From assembly GCA_965204215.1 (NCBI GenBank), contig CBDBDZ010000014.1, positions 1 to 64,000 of the forward strand: a stretch of 64,000 nucleotides of DNA. Reading direction: 5' to 3'. Under the pieces are notes generated by a model, which saw only the letters and a list, made by a program, of their open reading frames with translations, was not told where the DNA came from and made no database searches. Origin of the DNA: CBDBDZ01 sp965204215 (GTDB lineage Bacteria; Pseudomonadota; Gammaproteobacteria; Pseudomonadales; GM7GCV1). Positions 43,444 to 52,661 of the stretch are shown in pieces; the first letter of the stretch is position 1, and each line of letters begins with the position of its first letter. The position numbers and the translations under genes were made by a program.

Positions 43444-45690
43444 TTAATATTTAGAGCGCGCAGTATAGCCAAAAATGTTGCGCTCCAAAATAGTTTCGAT
43501 GCTTTTACCGACACCTCCGAGACCTTTAAGTTCAAATCTTAACTCAAAACCGCGATCTAACCGATTATCAAGCAAATTACTGGCGTTAACTTCAACTCTT
43601 TGGAAATACATCACATCCACATTCCAGCAGCAATTTTGATAGCGAAAGCCCCCTAAATTATTGAGTGAACGCCTGCCAAAAAAATCGTATTGCACCCTGC
43701 CAAATAACTGCCATTGTTTGACAAGCGGCAGGTAAAAAGCCATTTCAGCCTGTTCTATGCGTTCATTAAACAGGACATCTTCACGTTCAAACCCAAAACT
43801 TGCGGTAACAATTAAAGGTTGAGAGCTCTCTGACTGACCTCGGTACGTTAAACGAAAGTCACCCTCTTCTAATTGAAACGGCTGATTGTCCGTGCTGTAG
43901 CTAAAGTTTGCTCTTCCCGAAAAACGCCAATAGCGATTCACATCAATATCTGCTTGTAAAATGAGTTCGGAAAACTCGTTTTCTAAACGCGGAGTCGTTT
44001 CAATAATAGCAACTTGACGGTCTTCAAAGAAAAAACTTTGCCCGATTTTGAAGGAAGCTATTTCACGCCCGTTATTTTTATTGATAAAACGCGATGTAAC
44101 ACCAAAAGTTAGTTGGTTAGTATCACCTATTCTATCAAACCCGTTAAAACGGTCATCTCGAAACAGTTGTTGGTAGGTTAAAGTACTTTCGGAAGTATCA
44201 AAAACAGGCAGTTGCTGCTGTTCTTCAAATTCAGAAAATACATAGTAAAGCCTGGGTTCAAAGGTTTGTAACAATTTATTAGTGGCACGTTCAAATACCA
44301 ACCCACTGTCAACAGAGGCTACTGAAACATTAACTTGTGCATCTTGAATGGTAGCCACATCAGATGTTTCAAATTGGTACAATAAATTTTTAATTCCCGC
44401 ACGCGCTTTAAGAAAACCCCAAGGGCGTTGAGTTGAATATTGTAAGTGGTAATCCAGGCGCTGGCGCTGGCCCTGTGGTTGCAATTCATCTGCATGCTCA
44501 AATCGATGATAAGATTGCTGAGCTTCAAAACTCAATGTTCGCGTTAAAGGCAATGATAGATTCACAAAAGCCGAAGGCAATATTTGAAATTGTTCACCAT
44601 CTAAAAACTGAATACGTTGAATGGTTTGATACCCTCCCCCTATACTAAGCTCTCCGCCTTTTTTAATAGGTGTTTTGTAACCGATGGACGCACTTTGGGT
44701 GAGATAGGTCGATGCTTCATCTCCTTCAGCCTGTGTGCTTCCAACTTCTTCAAAAAAATCTAAATCACTCGCTCGTTTGATAGAGACTTGTGTACGAAAC
44801 TCGCCTTGCCTAATGACGCCTTTTCCCCACTTGCCGCTATGCTGTATTTCGCCTGCCCAACGTCTGTCATCGGTAATATCATCGTTAAATAAATAACTGC
44901 CATCAATTTGGGTAAAAGTATGCTTGGTCAACAAGCGCCCATTAAATTCTAGCCCAACACCTCTATCTTGAATCCACCTTGGGGCTACAGTTAAATCTTT
45001 GTTAGGTCCAATATTCCAATAAAAAGGTTGAACAATATCCAAACCATTGTCTGAGCCAAAATTAACACTGGGAAATAGCAAGCCTGACTGGCGCTGATCG
45101 CCCACAGGAAAGCGCAAATAAGGAAAGTATAAAACAGGGATGTTAGCAATTTTTAAGCGAGTATTGCGTGCTTCACCATAGCCTTTATCAATATTGAGCT
45201 TGATATGGCTTGCATGAATTTTCCAGGTTTCATTTTCTGGGTCACACACTGTGTAAGTGGCCTGGTTAATGTTGATTACGCCATCTGTATTGCGGCTAAT
45301 ACTGTCACCTGTGGTTCGCGCCCTTTTATCAATTATCGTTGCTCTGGCTTGTGTAGCCGTTATTTGTTGCCCACTACTAAAAGCCAAACGCTTGGATTGT
45401 AATTGCAGGTTGGGCTCACTCATTACAATATTTCCCTGTAATTCGCCACTGCGTTGATCAAAATTAATGGTTGCCGTTTGTGCTTTCGCTTGCCGATTGC
45501 CCTGGGTAATAGCTAAATTTCCTGAAAGCACTGCCGTTTTATTCTCGACATCCACCACGGCGTAATCGGAGTGAACTTCAATCACATGGTCCAATACATC
45601 TACTAAATTTGATTTTGCATACGCAGGCTGTACCATTAGCAAAATATTGCTAAGCAGCGACACATATAGCAGTTTTGCGATTTTGGACAC
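43444..45690 (-). CDS. lptD: LPS-assembly outer membrane protein LptD
   Basis: The 748-residue precursor has a signal peptide ending A-Y-A, an OstA/LptA-like N-terminal domain (to about residue 190) that receives lipopolysaccharide from LptA, and a C-terminal 26-strand barrel. The adjacent Cys pair in Q-N-C-C-W near the C-terminus and one N-terminal Cys in Y-T-V-C-D-P are visible. The equivalent of E. coli Cys31 is not, so a single inter-domain disulfide is expected. It heads the lptD-surA-pdxA-rsmA-apaG operon. Confidence 0.95.
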   Translation of the reverse strand: MSKIAKLLYVSLLSNILLMVQPAYAKSNLVDVLDHVIEVHSDYAVVDVENKTAVLSGNLAITQGNRQAKAQTATINFDQRSGELQGNIVMSEPNLQLQSKRLAFSSGQQITATQARATIIDKRARTTGDSISRNTDGVININQATYTVCDPENETWKIHASHIKLNIDKGYGEARNTRLKIANIPVLYFPYLRFPVGDQRQSGLLFPSVNFGSDNGLDIVQPFYWNIGPNKDLTVAPRWIQDRGVGLEFNGRLLTKHTFTQIDGSYLFNDDITDDRRWAGEIQHSGKWGKGVIRQGEFRTQVSIKRASDLDFFEEVGSTQAEGDEASTYLTQSASIGYKTPIKKGGELSIGGGYQTIQRIQFLDGEQFQILPSAFVNLSLPLTRTLSFEAQQSYHRFEHADELQPQGQRQRLDYHLQYSTQRPWGFLKARAGIKNLLYQFETSDVATIQDAQVNVSVASVDSGLVFERATNKLLQTFEPRLYYVFSEFEEQQQLPVFDTSESTLTYQQLFRDDRFNGFDRIGDTNQLTFGVTSRFINKNNGREIASFKIGQSFFFEDRQVAIIETTPRLENEFSELILQADIDVNRYWRFSGRANFSYSTDNQPFQLEEGDFRLTYRGQSESSQPLIVTASFGFEREDVLFNERIEQAEMAFYLPLVKQWQLFGRVQYDFFGRRSLNNLGGFRYQNCCWNVDVMYFQRVEVNASNLLDNRLDRGFELRFELKGLGGVGKSIETILERNIFGYTARSKY

Positions 45691-45762
45691 TATCTGTTAT
45701 AAGTTACTTGGTTAAGGTTATCTTGCCAGCATCGGTCACTGAATCTCTTACAATTTGCAACG

Positions 45763-45950
45763 TGACTATTAACCTGGCAATAAAATATCGCTCCTGCGCA
45801 TTTTATTGGTCACCATTGAAATACTAGCGAAAATATGTGAATTTTCTTGTCCTTCAATGGTTCAGGGCCGAGCTATCGCTCATCGAGGGTACTTCCTTGT
45901 GCCGCATATTAGCTCGGTATCTTCATGCCAAATTAATAACAAACAACTAT
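45763..45950 (-). repeat. Dispersed palindromic repeat R3, copy 2 (inverted, with internal insertion)
   Basis: On the minus strand it matches copies 1 and 3 (CCGAGCTAATATG, GGCACAAGGAAGTACC, GAGCGATAGCTCGG, CGCAGGAGCGATATTTTATTG), with about 50 extra bases near the middle. It lies in the 442-bp gap upstream of lptD. The rest of the gap to 46132 shows no supported gene. Confidence 0.72.
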
Positions 45951-46132
45951 TATAGCTATTACAAACGCATAAAAACAATGATTTCAAGAATATATCCTTC
46001 TACAACGTAACAAAAAAGAAACCTTGACACCTAAAAGCAATATTAATTACTGGAACCTGTTCTGGTATTGGAAAAGCTTTTATAGCTGTGTGACAATAGC
46101 ACCAATTTTAATTAAAACCCCTTTATTATTTT

Positions 46133-47131
46133 ATGACTACCTATACTCAAATCAACCTTGTGCAACATTATGCTGGTGGCGAAGTCAATTCAAAACTATT
46201 CGAAGTGGTTGAAAAAACACTTCCCTCACCATCTGCTGGACAAGTGATTATCAAACAAACCTACATGTCTTTAGACCCCGCCATGATGGGTTGGATGACC
46301 CCTGATACTCGCAGCTATATACCACCTGTACAACTGGGGAGCATGATGCGTTCAAGCGGTATTGGCGAAGTCGTTGCCAGCGAAAATGAAAATTTTGCAA
46401 TAGGTGATAAAGTAATGGGTATGATGGGCTGGGGACAATACATCGTTCACGATGGCACTGGCCTGAACAAAGTTGAAGTCCCTGTTGAGGATGAAATGAT
46501 TTTGTCAATTTTTGCACTGCCAGGCTTAACTGCTACTCAAGGTTACTTTCATGTTTGCAAGCCTGCCAAAGGTGAAACACTGGTGGTTTCAGGTGCTGCT
46601 GGTTCTGTGGGTTCTATTGTAGGTCAGCTTGGCAAAGCCGATGGCCTGCGAGTTATTGGCGTTGTTGGCACTGATGAAAAAGCTGACTGGATATGTTCCA
46701 AATTGGGTTTCGATGGTGCAATTAACTATAAAACTGATAACCTTGGAACAAAACTCACCGAGCTTGCACCCAATGGTGTTGATATGTATTTTGAAAATAC
46801 AGGAGGCCCCATTCAAAATGTCGTCATTGAACAAATGAATGCTCATGGTCGCGTGGCTGTATGCGGTATGATTGCCGACTATTCTAAAGAAGAGCCATCA
46901 CCTGGTCCAAATTGGATTCCTATCATTAAACGCCGCTTAACCATTCAAGGCTACACCATGCCCGACCACTTACACAAAGCCAGCGAGTTACTGGCTCAAT
47001 TAACGCCTTATGTGATGTCTGGTAAAATTAAATACCGCGCACATGTCCTTGAAGGTTTAGAGTCCGCCATCGGTGGTTTGAATTTATTCTTTACAGGTGA
47101 CAATAAAGGCAAATTGATGGTAAAACTATAA
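46133..47131 (+). CDS. NADP-dependent zinc-free MDR oxidoreductase (PTGR/CurA-like)
   Basis: The 332-residue protein has the MDR fold: catalytic half with S-L-D-P-A-M-M-G-W-M near residue 50 and nucleotide-binding half with V-S-G-A-A-G-S-V-G-S near residue 155. The structural-zinc Cys cluster is absent, which fits the leukotriene B4 dehydrogenase/CurA group. Y-F-E-N-T-G-G near residue 225 is also typical. Members reduce alpha,beta-unsaturated ketones with NADPH. Stands alone on the plus strand, 75 bp before an ABC ATPase gene. Substrate unknown. Confidence 0.9.
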   Translation: MTTYTQINLVQHYAGGEVNSKLFEVVEKTLPSPSAGQVIIKQTYMSLDPAMMGWMTPDTRSYIPPVQLGSMMRSSGIGEVVASENENFAIGDKVMGMMGWGQYIVHDGTGLNKVEVPVEDEMILSIFALPGLTATQGYFHVCKPAKGETLVVSGAAGSVGSIVGQLGKADGLRVIGVVGTDEKADWICSKLGFDGAINYKTDNLGTKLTELAPNGVDMYFENTGGPIQNVVIEQMNAHGRVAVCGMIADYSKEEPSPGPNWIPIIKRRLTIQGYTMPDHLHKASELLAQLTPYVMSGKIKYRAHVLEGLESAIGGLNLFFTGDNKGKLMVKL

Positions 47132-47206
47132 AAGCAAACCAACTCACTGCTTATTTAATACTGCTCTCAGGCAAGGCCTTTTCGCACGGAAAAGCGGAGT
47201 TTCCTG

Positions 47207-48100
47207 ATGGTAAATGAACCTATCGTTGTTGTCGAAAATGTGGTCAAACGCTATAGAGACCTGTATGCCGTCAACAATATTTCATTTGAAATACAGGCCG
47301 GTCAGAGCATCGGGCTACTTGGCCCTAATGGAGCTGGCAAGTCAACCACCATAGAAATGATAGAAGGCATTACCAGGCCCACATCAGGTACTATTTATTA
47401 CAAAGGGGAAACGGATGGAAAGAAGCTTAAGCGTGAGTCTGGTATTCAATTTCAAAGCACATCGCTAATGGAGTTTTTAACTGTTCGCGACCAACTTAAA
47501 ATGTTTTCTTGTTTTTATCAAAATAACATCCCGATGGATTGGTTAATTGAAACTTGCCACCTGGCTGATTTTATCGACCGCGATGCCAGCAAATTATCAG
47601 GTGGGCAACGCCAGCGCTTACTATTGGCCATTGCTTTAACCAATAATCCCGACATATTATTTTTGGACGAACCTACCACCGGATTAGACCCTCAGTCACG
47701 CAGTTTATTCTGGGATTTAATTCGCCGTATTAAACGTGAAGGAAAAACCATTGTGCTTACTACCCACTATATGGATGAGGCACAGTCCCTGTGCGATAAT
47801 TTAATTGTTATGGATCACGGCAATATTATTGCTGAAGGCTCACCTACCCAGTTATTAGAACAGCATTTTGACCATGTTTTAGTGACCTTAAATCAAAACG
47901 ACTGGTCTAAGGGTAAACAGCAATCTACCGCAGCCATTGAGTATGATATTCTGGATGGCAATGTTTGTTTTCACTCTCATAATGTAGAACAAACAATACA
48001 ACAGTTGATTAATGACAATATCCGTTTGGACTCCTTACAAGTCAGACGGCCTACACTAGAAGATTTATTTTTAAAATTAACTGGTCATAAGCTTGACTGA
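47207..48100 (+). CDS. ABC transporter ATP-binding protein (DrrA/CcmA-like)
   Basis: The 297-residue protein has Walker A G-P-N-G-A-G-K-S-T-T, the Q loop, signature L-S-G-G-Q-R-Q-R and Walker B I-L-F-L-D-E-P-T, then H-loop T-T-H-Y-M-D-E-A. A C-terminal extension of about 70 residues is typical for ABC-2 ATPases. No permease gene adjoins it, although a matching ABC-2 permease is encoded alone at 25347-26354. The two may work together. It is 26 bp upstream of cysM. Confidence 0.92.
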   Translation: MVNEPIVVVENVVKRYRDLYAVNNISFEIQAGQSIGLLGPNGAGKSTTIEMIEGITRPTSGTIYYKGETDGKKLKRESGIQFQSTSLMEFLTVRDQLKMFSCFYQNNIPMDWLIETCHLADFIDRDASKLSGGQRQRLLLAIALTNNPDILFLDEPTTGLDPQSRSLFWDLIRRIKREGKTIVLTTHYMDEAQSLCDNLIVMDHGNIIAEGSPTQLLEQHFDHVLVTLNQNDWSKGKQQSTAAIEYDILDGNVCFHSHNVEQTIQQLINDNIRLDSLQVRRPTLEDLFLKLTGHKLD

Positions 48101-48125
48101 AATAAATGAACCATAACAACATGAA

Positions 48126-49025
48126 ATGTACCATTTAATTGATGCTATTGTAGGCAATACGCCTTTAGTAAAGTTACAACACTTGCCAGAACAATTTGGT
48201 TGCCACCCGTCAAATACCATTCTCGCTAAATTAGAAGGGCAAAATCCAGCTGGTTCGGTTAAAGACAGACCCGCACTAAGTATGATTACCCGAGCTGAAG
48301 CCAGAGGCGAAATTAAACCTGGTGATCAACTAATTGAAGCCACCAGTGGTAATACAGGTATCGCTCTGGCAATGGCTGCTGCTATTCGCGACTATCCTTT
48401 GACATTAATTATGCCCGATAATGCCACTGACGAACGCAAAGCTTCCATGCAGGCATACGGTGCAAAACTGATATTGGTGTCGCAAGAGGAGGGCATGGAA
48501 GGTGCCAGAGATTTGGCCACAAAAATGCAAGCCGAAGGCAAGGGTAAAGTATTAGATCAATTTGCCAATAACGACAATTGGCTGGCTCACTATGAGGGAA
48601 CTGGGCCCGAGATATGGCGCGACACAAAAGGTTGCATTACTCATTTTGTCAGCTCCATGGGTACAACAGGAACCATTATGGGGGTATCGCGATTTCTGAA
48701 AGAGCAATCCGCATCCATACAAATTATCGGCTTACAACCTGAAGATGGTTCATCTATTCCCGGCATTCGCCGTTGGGCAAAGGAATATTTACCCAAAATT
48801 TTTCAACCACAACGCGTTGATAAAATTATTGATATTTCGCAACAACGTTCAGAAACCATGATGCGCTTGATGTCAAGCCGCGAGGGCATTCACTGCGGCG
48901 TTTCATCGGGTGGAGCCGTAGCCGCTTCCATTGATTTAGCCTTTGAAGTACGCAATGCTACCATTGTTACCATTATTTGCGATAGAGGAGACCGCTATTT
49001 GTCGTCAGGAGTATTTAATGGCTGA
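48126..49025 (+). CDS. cysM: Cysteine synthase B (CysM)
   Basis: The 299-residue PLP enzyme makes cysteine (or S-sulfocysteine) from O-acetylserine. Lys46 in P-A-G-S-V-K-D-R-P forms the Schiff base; T-S-G-N-T-G binds substrate carboxylate. The shape P-A-G-S-V-K-D-R-P-A and the short C-terminus with C-D-R-G-D-R-Y-L-S favour CysM over CysK. Its last 8 bp overlap the mazG start. Intact. Confidence 0.93.
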   Translation: MYHLIDAIVGNTPLVKLQHLPEQFGCHPSNTILAKLEGQNPAGSVKDRPALSMITRAEARGEIKPGDQLIEATSGNTGIALAMAAAIRDYPLTLIMPDNATDERKASMQAYGAKLILVSQEEGMEGARDLATKMQAEGKGKVLDQFANNDNWLAHYEGTGPEIWRDTKGCITHFVSSMGTTGTIMGVSRFLKEQSASIQIIGLQPEDGSSIPGIRRWAKEYLPKIFQPQRVDKIIDISQQRSETMMRLMSSREGIHCGVSSGGAVAASIDLAFEVRNATIVTIICDRGDRYLSSGVFNG

Positions 49026-49851
49026 GGCACAATACAGCCTTGACAATTTAATCACTCTGATGCAACGTCTGCGCAACCCCGAAACAGGCTGCCCATGGGA
49101 TATTGAGCAAAGCTATCGCAGCATTACGCCATCGACCATTGAAGAAGTCTATGAAGTGGTGGAGGCTATTGACAATGATGATATCCCCGCATTAAAAGAA
49201 GAATTGGGCGATTTGTTATTTCAAATTATTTTTTACTGCCAGTTGGGCAGCGAAGAGTCTGATGAAAGTATGCGTTTCTCTATAGCAGATATTATTCATA
49301 ACCTAACCACCAAACTCATTCGCCGCCACCCTCATGTGTTTGCGGATGGCACTCTCAATAGCTTACCTCCAGAGAAAACACTGCAAGGCGAACAACAGGT
49401 GAAAGCCCAGTGGGAAGCCATTAAACAGGAAGAGCGTAAAAACAAAGGACAACAAGGATTATTTGATGACATCCCTGTCGCTTTACCTGCTATTAACCGT
49501 GCCGCAAAAATTCAAAAACGCGCATCATCAATAGGTTTTGATTGGAACCATGCCACCCCTGTTATTGCAAAATTACATGAAGAAATAAACGAATTAGAAC
49601 AGGCGCAAAACGCTGATGACACTCAACAAATTCACGAAGAAGTTGGCGATATACTATTTACAGCCATTAACCTGGCACGAAAATGCTCAGTCAACCCTGA
49701 ACATGCACTGCGTGATGCCACCAAAAAATTCGAAACTCGGCTAAAAGGTATGGAAGCTGAATTAAAGCAAGCTGGTAAAACGCTGGAAGAAACCAGTTCT
49801 GATATATTGGAACAATACTGGCAACAAATTAAAAAAAGCAAAGCACACTAA
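49018..49851 (+). CDS. mazG: Nucleoside triphosphate pyrophosphohydrolase MazG
   Basis: ATG 49018 overlaps the cysM stop and is preceded by CAGGAG; the longer frame to 48943 lies inside cysM. The 277-residue protein has two MazG domains, each with the E-E-x2-E/E-x2-D metal pattern: E-E-V-Y-E-V-V-E-A-I...E-E-L-G-D-L-L-F near residue 50 and E-E-I-N-E-L-E...E-V-G-D-I-L-F near residue 190. It hydrolyses abnormal nucleoside triphosphates to monophosphates. Convergent with argA. Confidence 0.93.
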   Translation: MAEAQYSLDNLITLMQRLRNPETGCPWDIEQSYRSITPSTIEEVYEVVEAIDNDDIPALKEELGDLLFQIIFYCQLGSEESDESMRFSIADIIHNLTTKLIRRHPHVFADGTLNSLPPEKTLQGEQQVKAQWEAIKQEERKNKGQQGLFDDIPVALPAINRAAKIQKRASSIGFDWNHATPVIAKLHEEINELEQAQNADDTQQIHEEVGDILFTAINLARKCSVNPEHALRDATKKFETRLKGMEAELKQAGKTLEETSSDILEQYWQQIKKSKAH

Positions 49852-49865
49852 ATAAGACCACTGCA

Positions 49866-51101
49866 TTAGGCATCATTACTACCTGTATTAAATACTTTTA
49901 CCATAGCCTTCGAGGCTCGTTCGCGGTTGTAAATCTGAACTCTGGATTGAGGCAGTTGATCAATGTCAATGATTTGATAACCACGTTGTTTAAACCAATC
50001 GATAGTTTGAGTAGTAAAGATAACCACTTTATTTTTACCTTGTGCTTGAGTTTGTTGCTCTAAAAATTTCACTAAATTGGTAGCATAGCCTGCATCTTGA
50101 TGCTCATCGTGGGTGGCAATACAGGCTATTTCATTGTATTGGTTATCTATACTGTGTAACGCCGCACAGGCAACAATAATATTATCTTGTTCTACAACAC
50201 TAAAATCATCTATTATTTGTTGTATATCGTTTCGACTTCTTGGAAGTAATATACCTTGTTCTATCAACGGTTCTATAAGATGATAAAGCGCATTCAAATC
50301 ATCTTCTATTGCCGCACGAATAACATAGGTTTGCTCATTCGTTATCAATAGCCCTGAACCTGAACTACTGAAAAGCTCTTGTAAAATGGTTCCCGATGTA
50401 TGAACGTCCAGCAAATGAACTCTGGCAATACCCTGTGAGCAGGCATATTGGACTATATTAATTAAAACACCATTTATATATATATAGCCAATGTCTGCCA
50501 ATGTCTGCGGATTATAAATAGTATGTCTGATATTCTGTGGCAGATGTCGGCTGTAAATAATTAATTTATCCGCACTGACTGCTTTTGAAACATTATTGAT
50601 AACGTCTTCAAATTGCAAGTCAAAAGTATCTCCCTGCTTACCATACCCTATTGGTGAAATAACCACCACAGAATCTTCATCCAGTTGCTTACCAATACTC
50701 CGGCTGTCGACCTTTAACACTTTCCCGGACATTCCATAATCTACACCCTCTATCACGCCTATAGGCTTTGCGCTGATATAGTTACCTGTAACTACGGTGG
50801 TATTTAATCCATGTTGAACCCCTGATTTATTGGCACTGATTAACGCTATTAAGCGCTGAGCCAACAAACTGCTTTGAGCAATTCGTTGCTCTGGACTTTG
50901 ATTATCGGACGAGCCGTGCACTACAATAATTTTAGTTCCCAACTGTTGCAGCAATTGAATATCTTCTGCCAGGTCACCAAGGTCAACCTTTGTACATTCA
51001 TCAGGCAAGCCCACAACAAATACTTTACCTCTGTGCATTCTCACATAGGGTGCAGCGTTGCGAAACCAACGTGCGAATTGGCTATTTTCTACAAAAGGCA
51101 T
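49866..51101 (-). CDS. argA: N-acetylglutamate synthase ArgA
   Basis: The 411-residue protein combines an amino-acid-kinase-like domain (residues about 1-270, F-V-V-G-L-P and I-I-V-V-H-G-S) with a C-terminal GNAT domain (Y-V-I-R-A-A-I-E-D-D, then I-A-C-I-A-T-H and D-A-G-Y-A-T-N-L as the acetyl-CoA site). It acetylates glutamate in the first step of arginine synthesis and is normally inhibited by arginine through the kinase-like domain. A bit shorter than the 443 residues of E. coli ArgA. Convergent with mazG. Confidence 0.93.
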   Translation of the reverse strand: MPFVENSQFARWFRNAAPYVRMHRGKVFVVGLPDECTKVDLGDLAEDIQLLQQLGTKIIVVHGSSDNQSPEQRIAQSSLLAQRLIALISANKSGVQHGLNTTVVTGNYISAKPIGVIEGVDYGMSGKVLKVDSRSIGKQLDEDSVVVISPIGYGKQGDTFDLQFEDVINNVSKAVSADKLIIYSRHLPQNIRHTIYNPQTLADIGYIYINGVLINIVQYACSQGIARVHLLDVHTSGTILQELFSSSGSGLLITNEQTYVIRAAIEDDLNALYHLIEPLIEQGILLPRSRNDIQQIIDDFSVVEQDNIIVACAALHSIDNQYNEIACIATHDEHQDAGYATNLVKFLEQQTQAQGKNKVVIFTTQTIDWFKQRGYQIIDIDQLPQSRVQIYNRERASKAMVKVFNTGSNDA

Positions 51102-51167
51102 GGTTGTATTAAATTCTCAAAAATATTTTGATTTATACTGGCGCAATTATAACTTTAGAGCTTATTA

Positions 51168-51779
51168 ATGACTAATTCAACCGTTTCCTTTACCCAAATG
51201 AAAGACGGAACTTATGAAGATTATAAAATGCTTGAAGCCTTGGAAAAGCCTTACCATCGCGACACCGCTAAACGCTTGATAAACACCTTGCTGCAACAAG
51301 GGGAAGAATCATTGGATGGCTACAAAATATCGCGTTTGGAACACGCCTTGCAGTCTGCTACTCGCGCCTGCAAAGACGGCGCGGATATTGATTGGATAGT
51401 ATCTACACTGCTACACGATATTGGCGATGGGTTTGCCCCACAGAATCATGATAAATTTGCAGCCGAAGTGCTACGCCCTTTTGTGCGTGAAGAATGTACA
51501 TGGGTAATTGCCAACCATGGCATTTTTCAGACCTATTACTATGGGCACCACTACGGTTGGGACCGATATGCGCGTGAACAGTATAGCAATCACCCCTGTT
51601 ATCAAAATTGCATTGACTTTTGCGAGCTTTGGGATCAATCATCATTTGACCCTAACTACCTGAATCAGACAATAGAATTCTTCACCCCTATGGTAGAAGA
51701 AGTGTTTGCCAGAGCAGCATACGATGAAAGGTACATTCGTTCAGGCTATGTCACTCCAAGGTTAAAAACGATTAATTAA
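51168..51779 (+). CDS. HD-domain protein resembling PhnZ-type diiron oxygenases
   Basis: The 203-residue protein carries H59 in R-L-E-H-A-L-Q, the H83-D84 pair in L-L-H-D-I-G-D, H94 in N-H-D-K, H117 in A-N-H-G and an Asp in L-W-D-Q-S-S-F-D. That spacing resembles the HD-domain mixed-valent diiron oxygenases (PhnZ, TmpB, MIOX) more than phosphohydrolases; the paired Gln at H59-x2-Q is also typical. The family is widespread but the substrate is not known to me. It is divergent from argA by 66 bp and stands alone before rpsU. Confidence 0.78.
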   Translation: MTNSTVSFTQMKDGTYEDYKMLEALEKPYHRDTAKRLINTLLQQGEESLDGYKISRLEHALQSATRACKDGADIDWIVSTLLHDIGDGFAPQNHDKFAAEVLRPFVREECTWVIANHGIFQTYYYGHHYGWDRYAREQYSNHPCYQNCIDFCELWDQSSFDPNYLNQTIEFFTPMVEEVFARAAYDERYIRSGYVTPRLKTIN

Positions 51780-51886
51780 GGTTTATACTGTATTTATTTG
51801 ATTTTTCTTGCGATATCTTTGCTTTTCATATAGGATAACGCGCCCTTCGATTTGACATCTTAAATATATTTAGAGAGATACACCAT

Positions 51887-52102
51887 ATGCCTTCGGTAAA
51901 AGTTAAAGAAAACGAGCCGTTTGACTACGCACTAAGACGCTTTAAAAGAGCTTGTGAAAAAGCCAGTATTGTTATGGAAGTTCGTCGCCGCGAATTTTTT
52001 GAAAAGCCCACTTGGGAACGCAAACGTAAAGCTGCTGCCGCTGTAAAGCGCAACCACAAACGCGTTGCTCGCGAAAGGCGCAAATTCAGGCGCCTATATT
52101 AA
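51887..52102 (+). CDS. rpsU: 30S ribosomal protein S21
   Basis: The 71-residue basic protein (P-S-V-K-V-K-E-N-E-P-F-D-Y-A-L-R-R-F-K-R) is bacterial S21. GAGAG at 51871-51875 is the ribosome-binding site. It is followed after 38 bp by a strong terminator, so most transcripts stop there. In many gammaproteobacteria rpsU-dnaG-rpoD form one operon; here yqeY and dnaG follow but rpoD does not. Confidence 0.97.
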   Translation: MPSVKVKENEPFDYALRRFKRACEKASIVMEVRRREFFEKPTWERKRKAAAAVKRNHKRVARERRKFRRLY

Positions 52103-52140
52103 TCTTCATTTGTGAGCTATAATGGCTCTCCCAGTGTTCT

Positions 52141-52164
52141 AAACGCCGGCATTGCCGGCGTTTT
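52141..52164 (+). terminator. Rho-independent terminator after rpsU
   Basis: AAACGCCGGC-ATT-GCCGGCGTTTT: a perfect ten-base stem with a short loop and T run. It lies between rpsU and yqeY and would reduce dnaG expression relative to rpsU, as in the classical operon. Confidence 0.93.
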
Positions 52165-52199
52165 AGTTTGTCTAATTCATAAAACCCCCAGAAGAAAGA

Positions 52200-52640
52200 A
52201 TGCTTAAAGACCAAATTCAAACTGCCATGAAAGATGCCATGCGTGCTAAAGAAAAAGAACGCCTTGGTGCCATTCGTTTAATATTGGCCGACATTAAACG
52301 CATTGAAGTGGATGAGCGTATTGAAATAACTGACGATAGAATCATTGTTATTTTAGATAAAATGATCAAACAACGTAAAGACAGTATAGCGCAGTACCAA
52401 ATTGCAAACCGTCAAGAATTAGCAGCCGTTGAGCAATTTGAAATCGACGTAATTCGTGAGTTTTTACCCGAACCTTTAACCCATGAGGAATTAAGTACTT
52501 TAATTGGCCAGGCGATTAGCAACTCTGGCGCAGAATCAGTGCGTGATATGGGTAAAGTGATGGGTTTTTTGAAACCTCAAATTCAAGGCAAAGCTGATGC
52601 TGGTAAGGTTAGCCTGTTAGTTAAACAACAACTTTCCTAA
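52200..52640 (+). CDS. GatB/YqeY-domain protein
   Basis: The 146-residue helical protein starts M-L-K-D-Q-I-Q-T-A-M-K-D-A-M-R-A-K-E-K and contains M-I-K-Q-R-K-D-S-I-A-Q-Y and V-R-D-M-G-K-V-M, all standard for YqeY. The domain is related to the GatB tail that handles tRNA, but the function of the free protein is not firmly known. Located between the rpsU terminator and dnaG, 22 bp from the latter, a common gammaproteobacterial arrangement. Confidence 0.93.
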   Translation: MLKDQIQTAMKDAMRAKEKERLGAIRLILADIKRIEVDERIEITDDRIIVILDKMIKQRKDSIAQYQIANRQELAAVEQFEIDVIREFLPEPLTHEELSTLIGQAISNSGAESVRDMGKVMGFLKPQIQGKADAGKVSLLVKQQLS

Positions 52641-52661
52641 GGCGCTACGCCATTTAAAACG

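Noticed and set aside
46024..46212. 62-residue ORF before the MDR oxidoreductase
   Set aside because: Overlaps the real gene in another frame and has no ribosome site or recognisable content.
48943..49851. Longer mazG frame starting inside cysM
   Set aside because: ATG 49018 has a good ribosome site and the expected MazG N-terminus.
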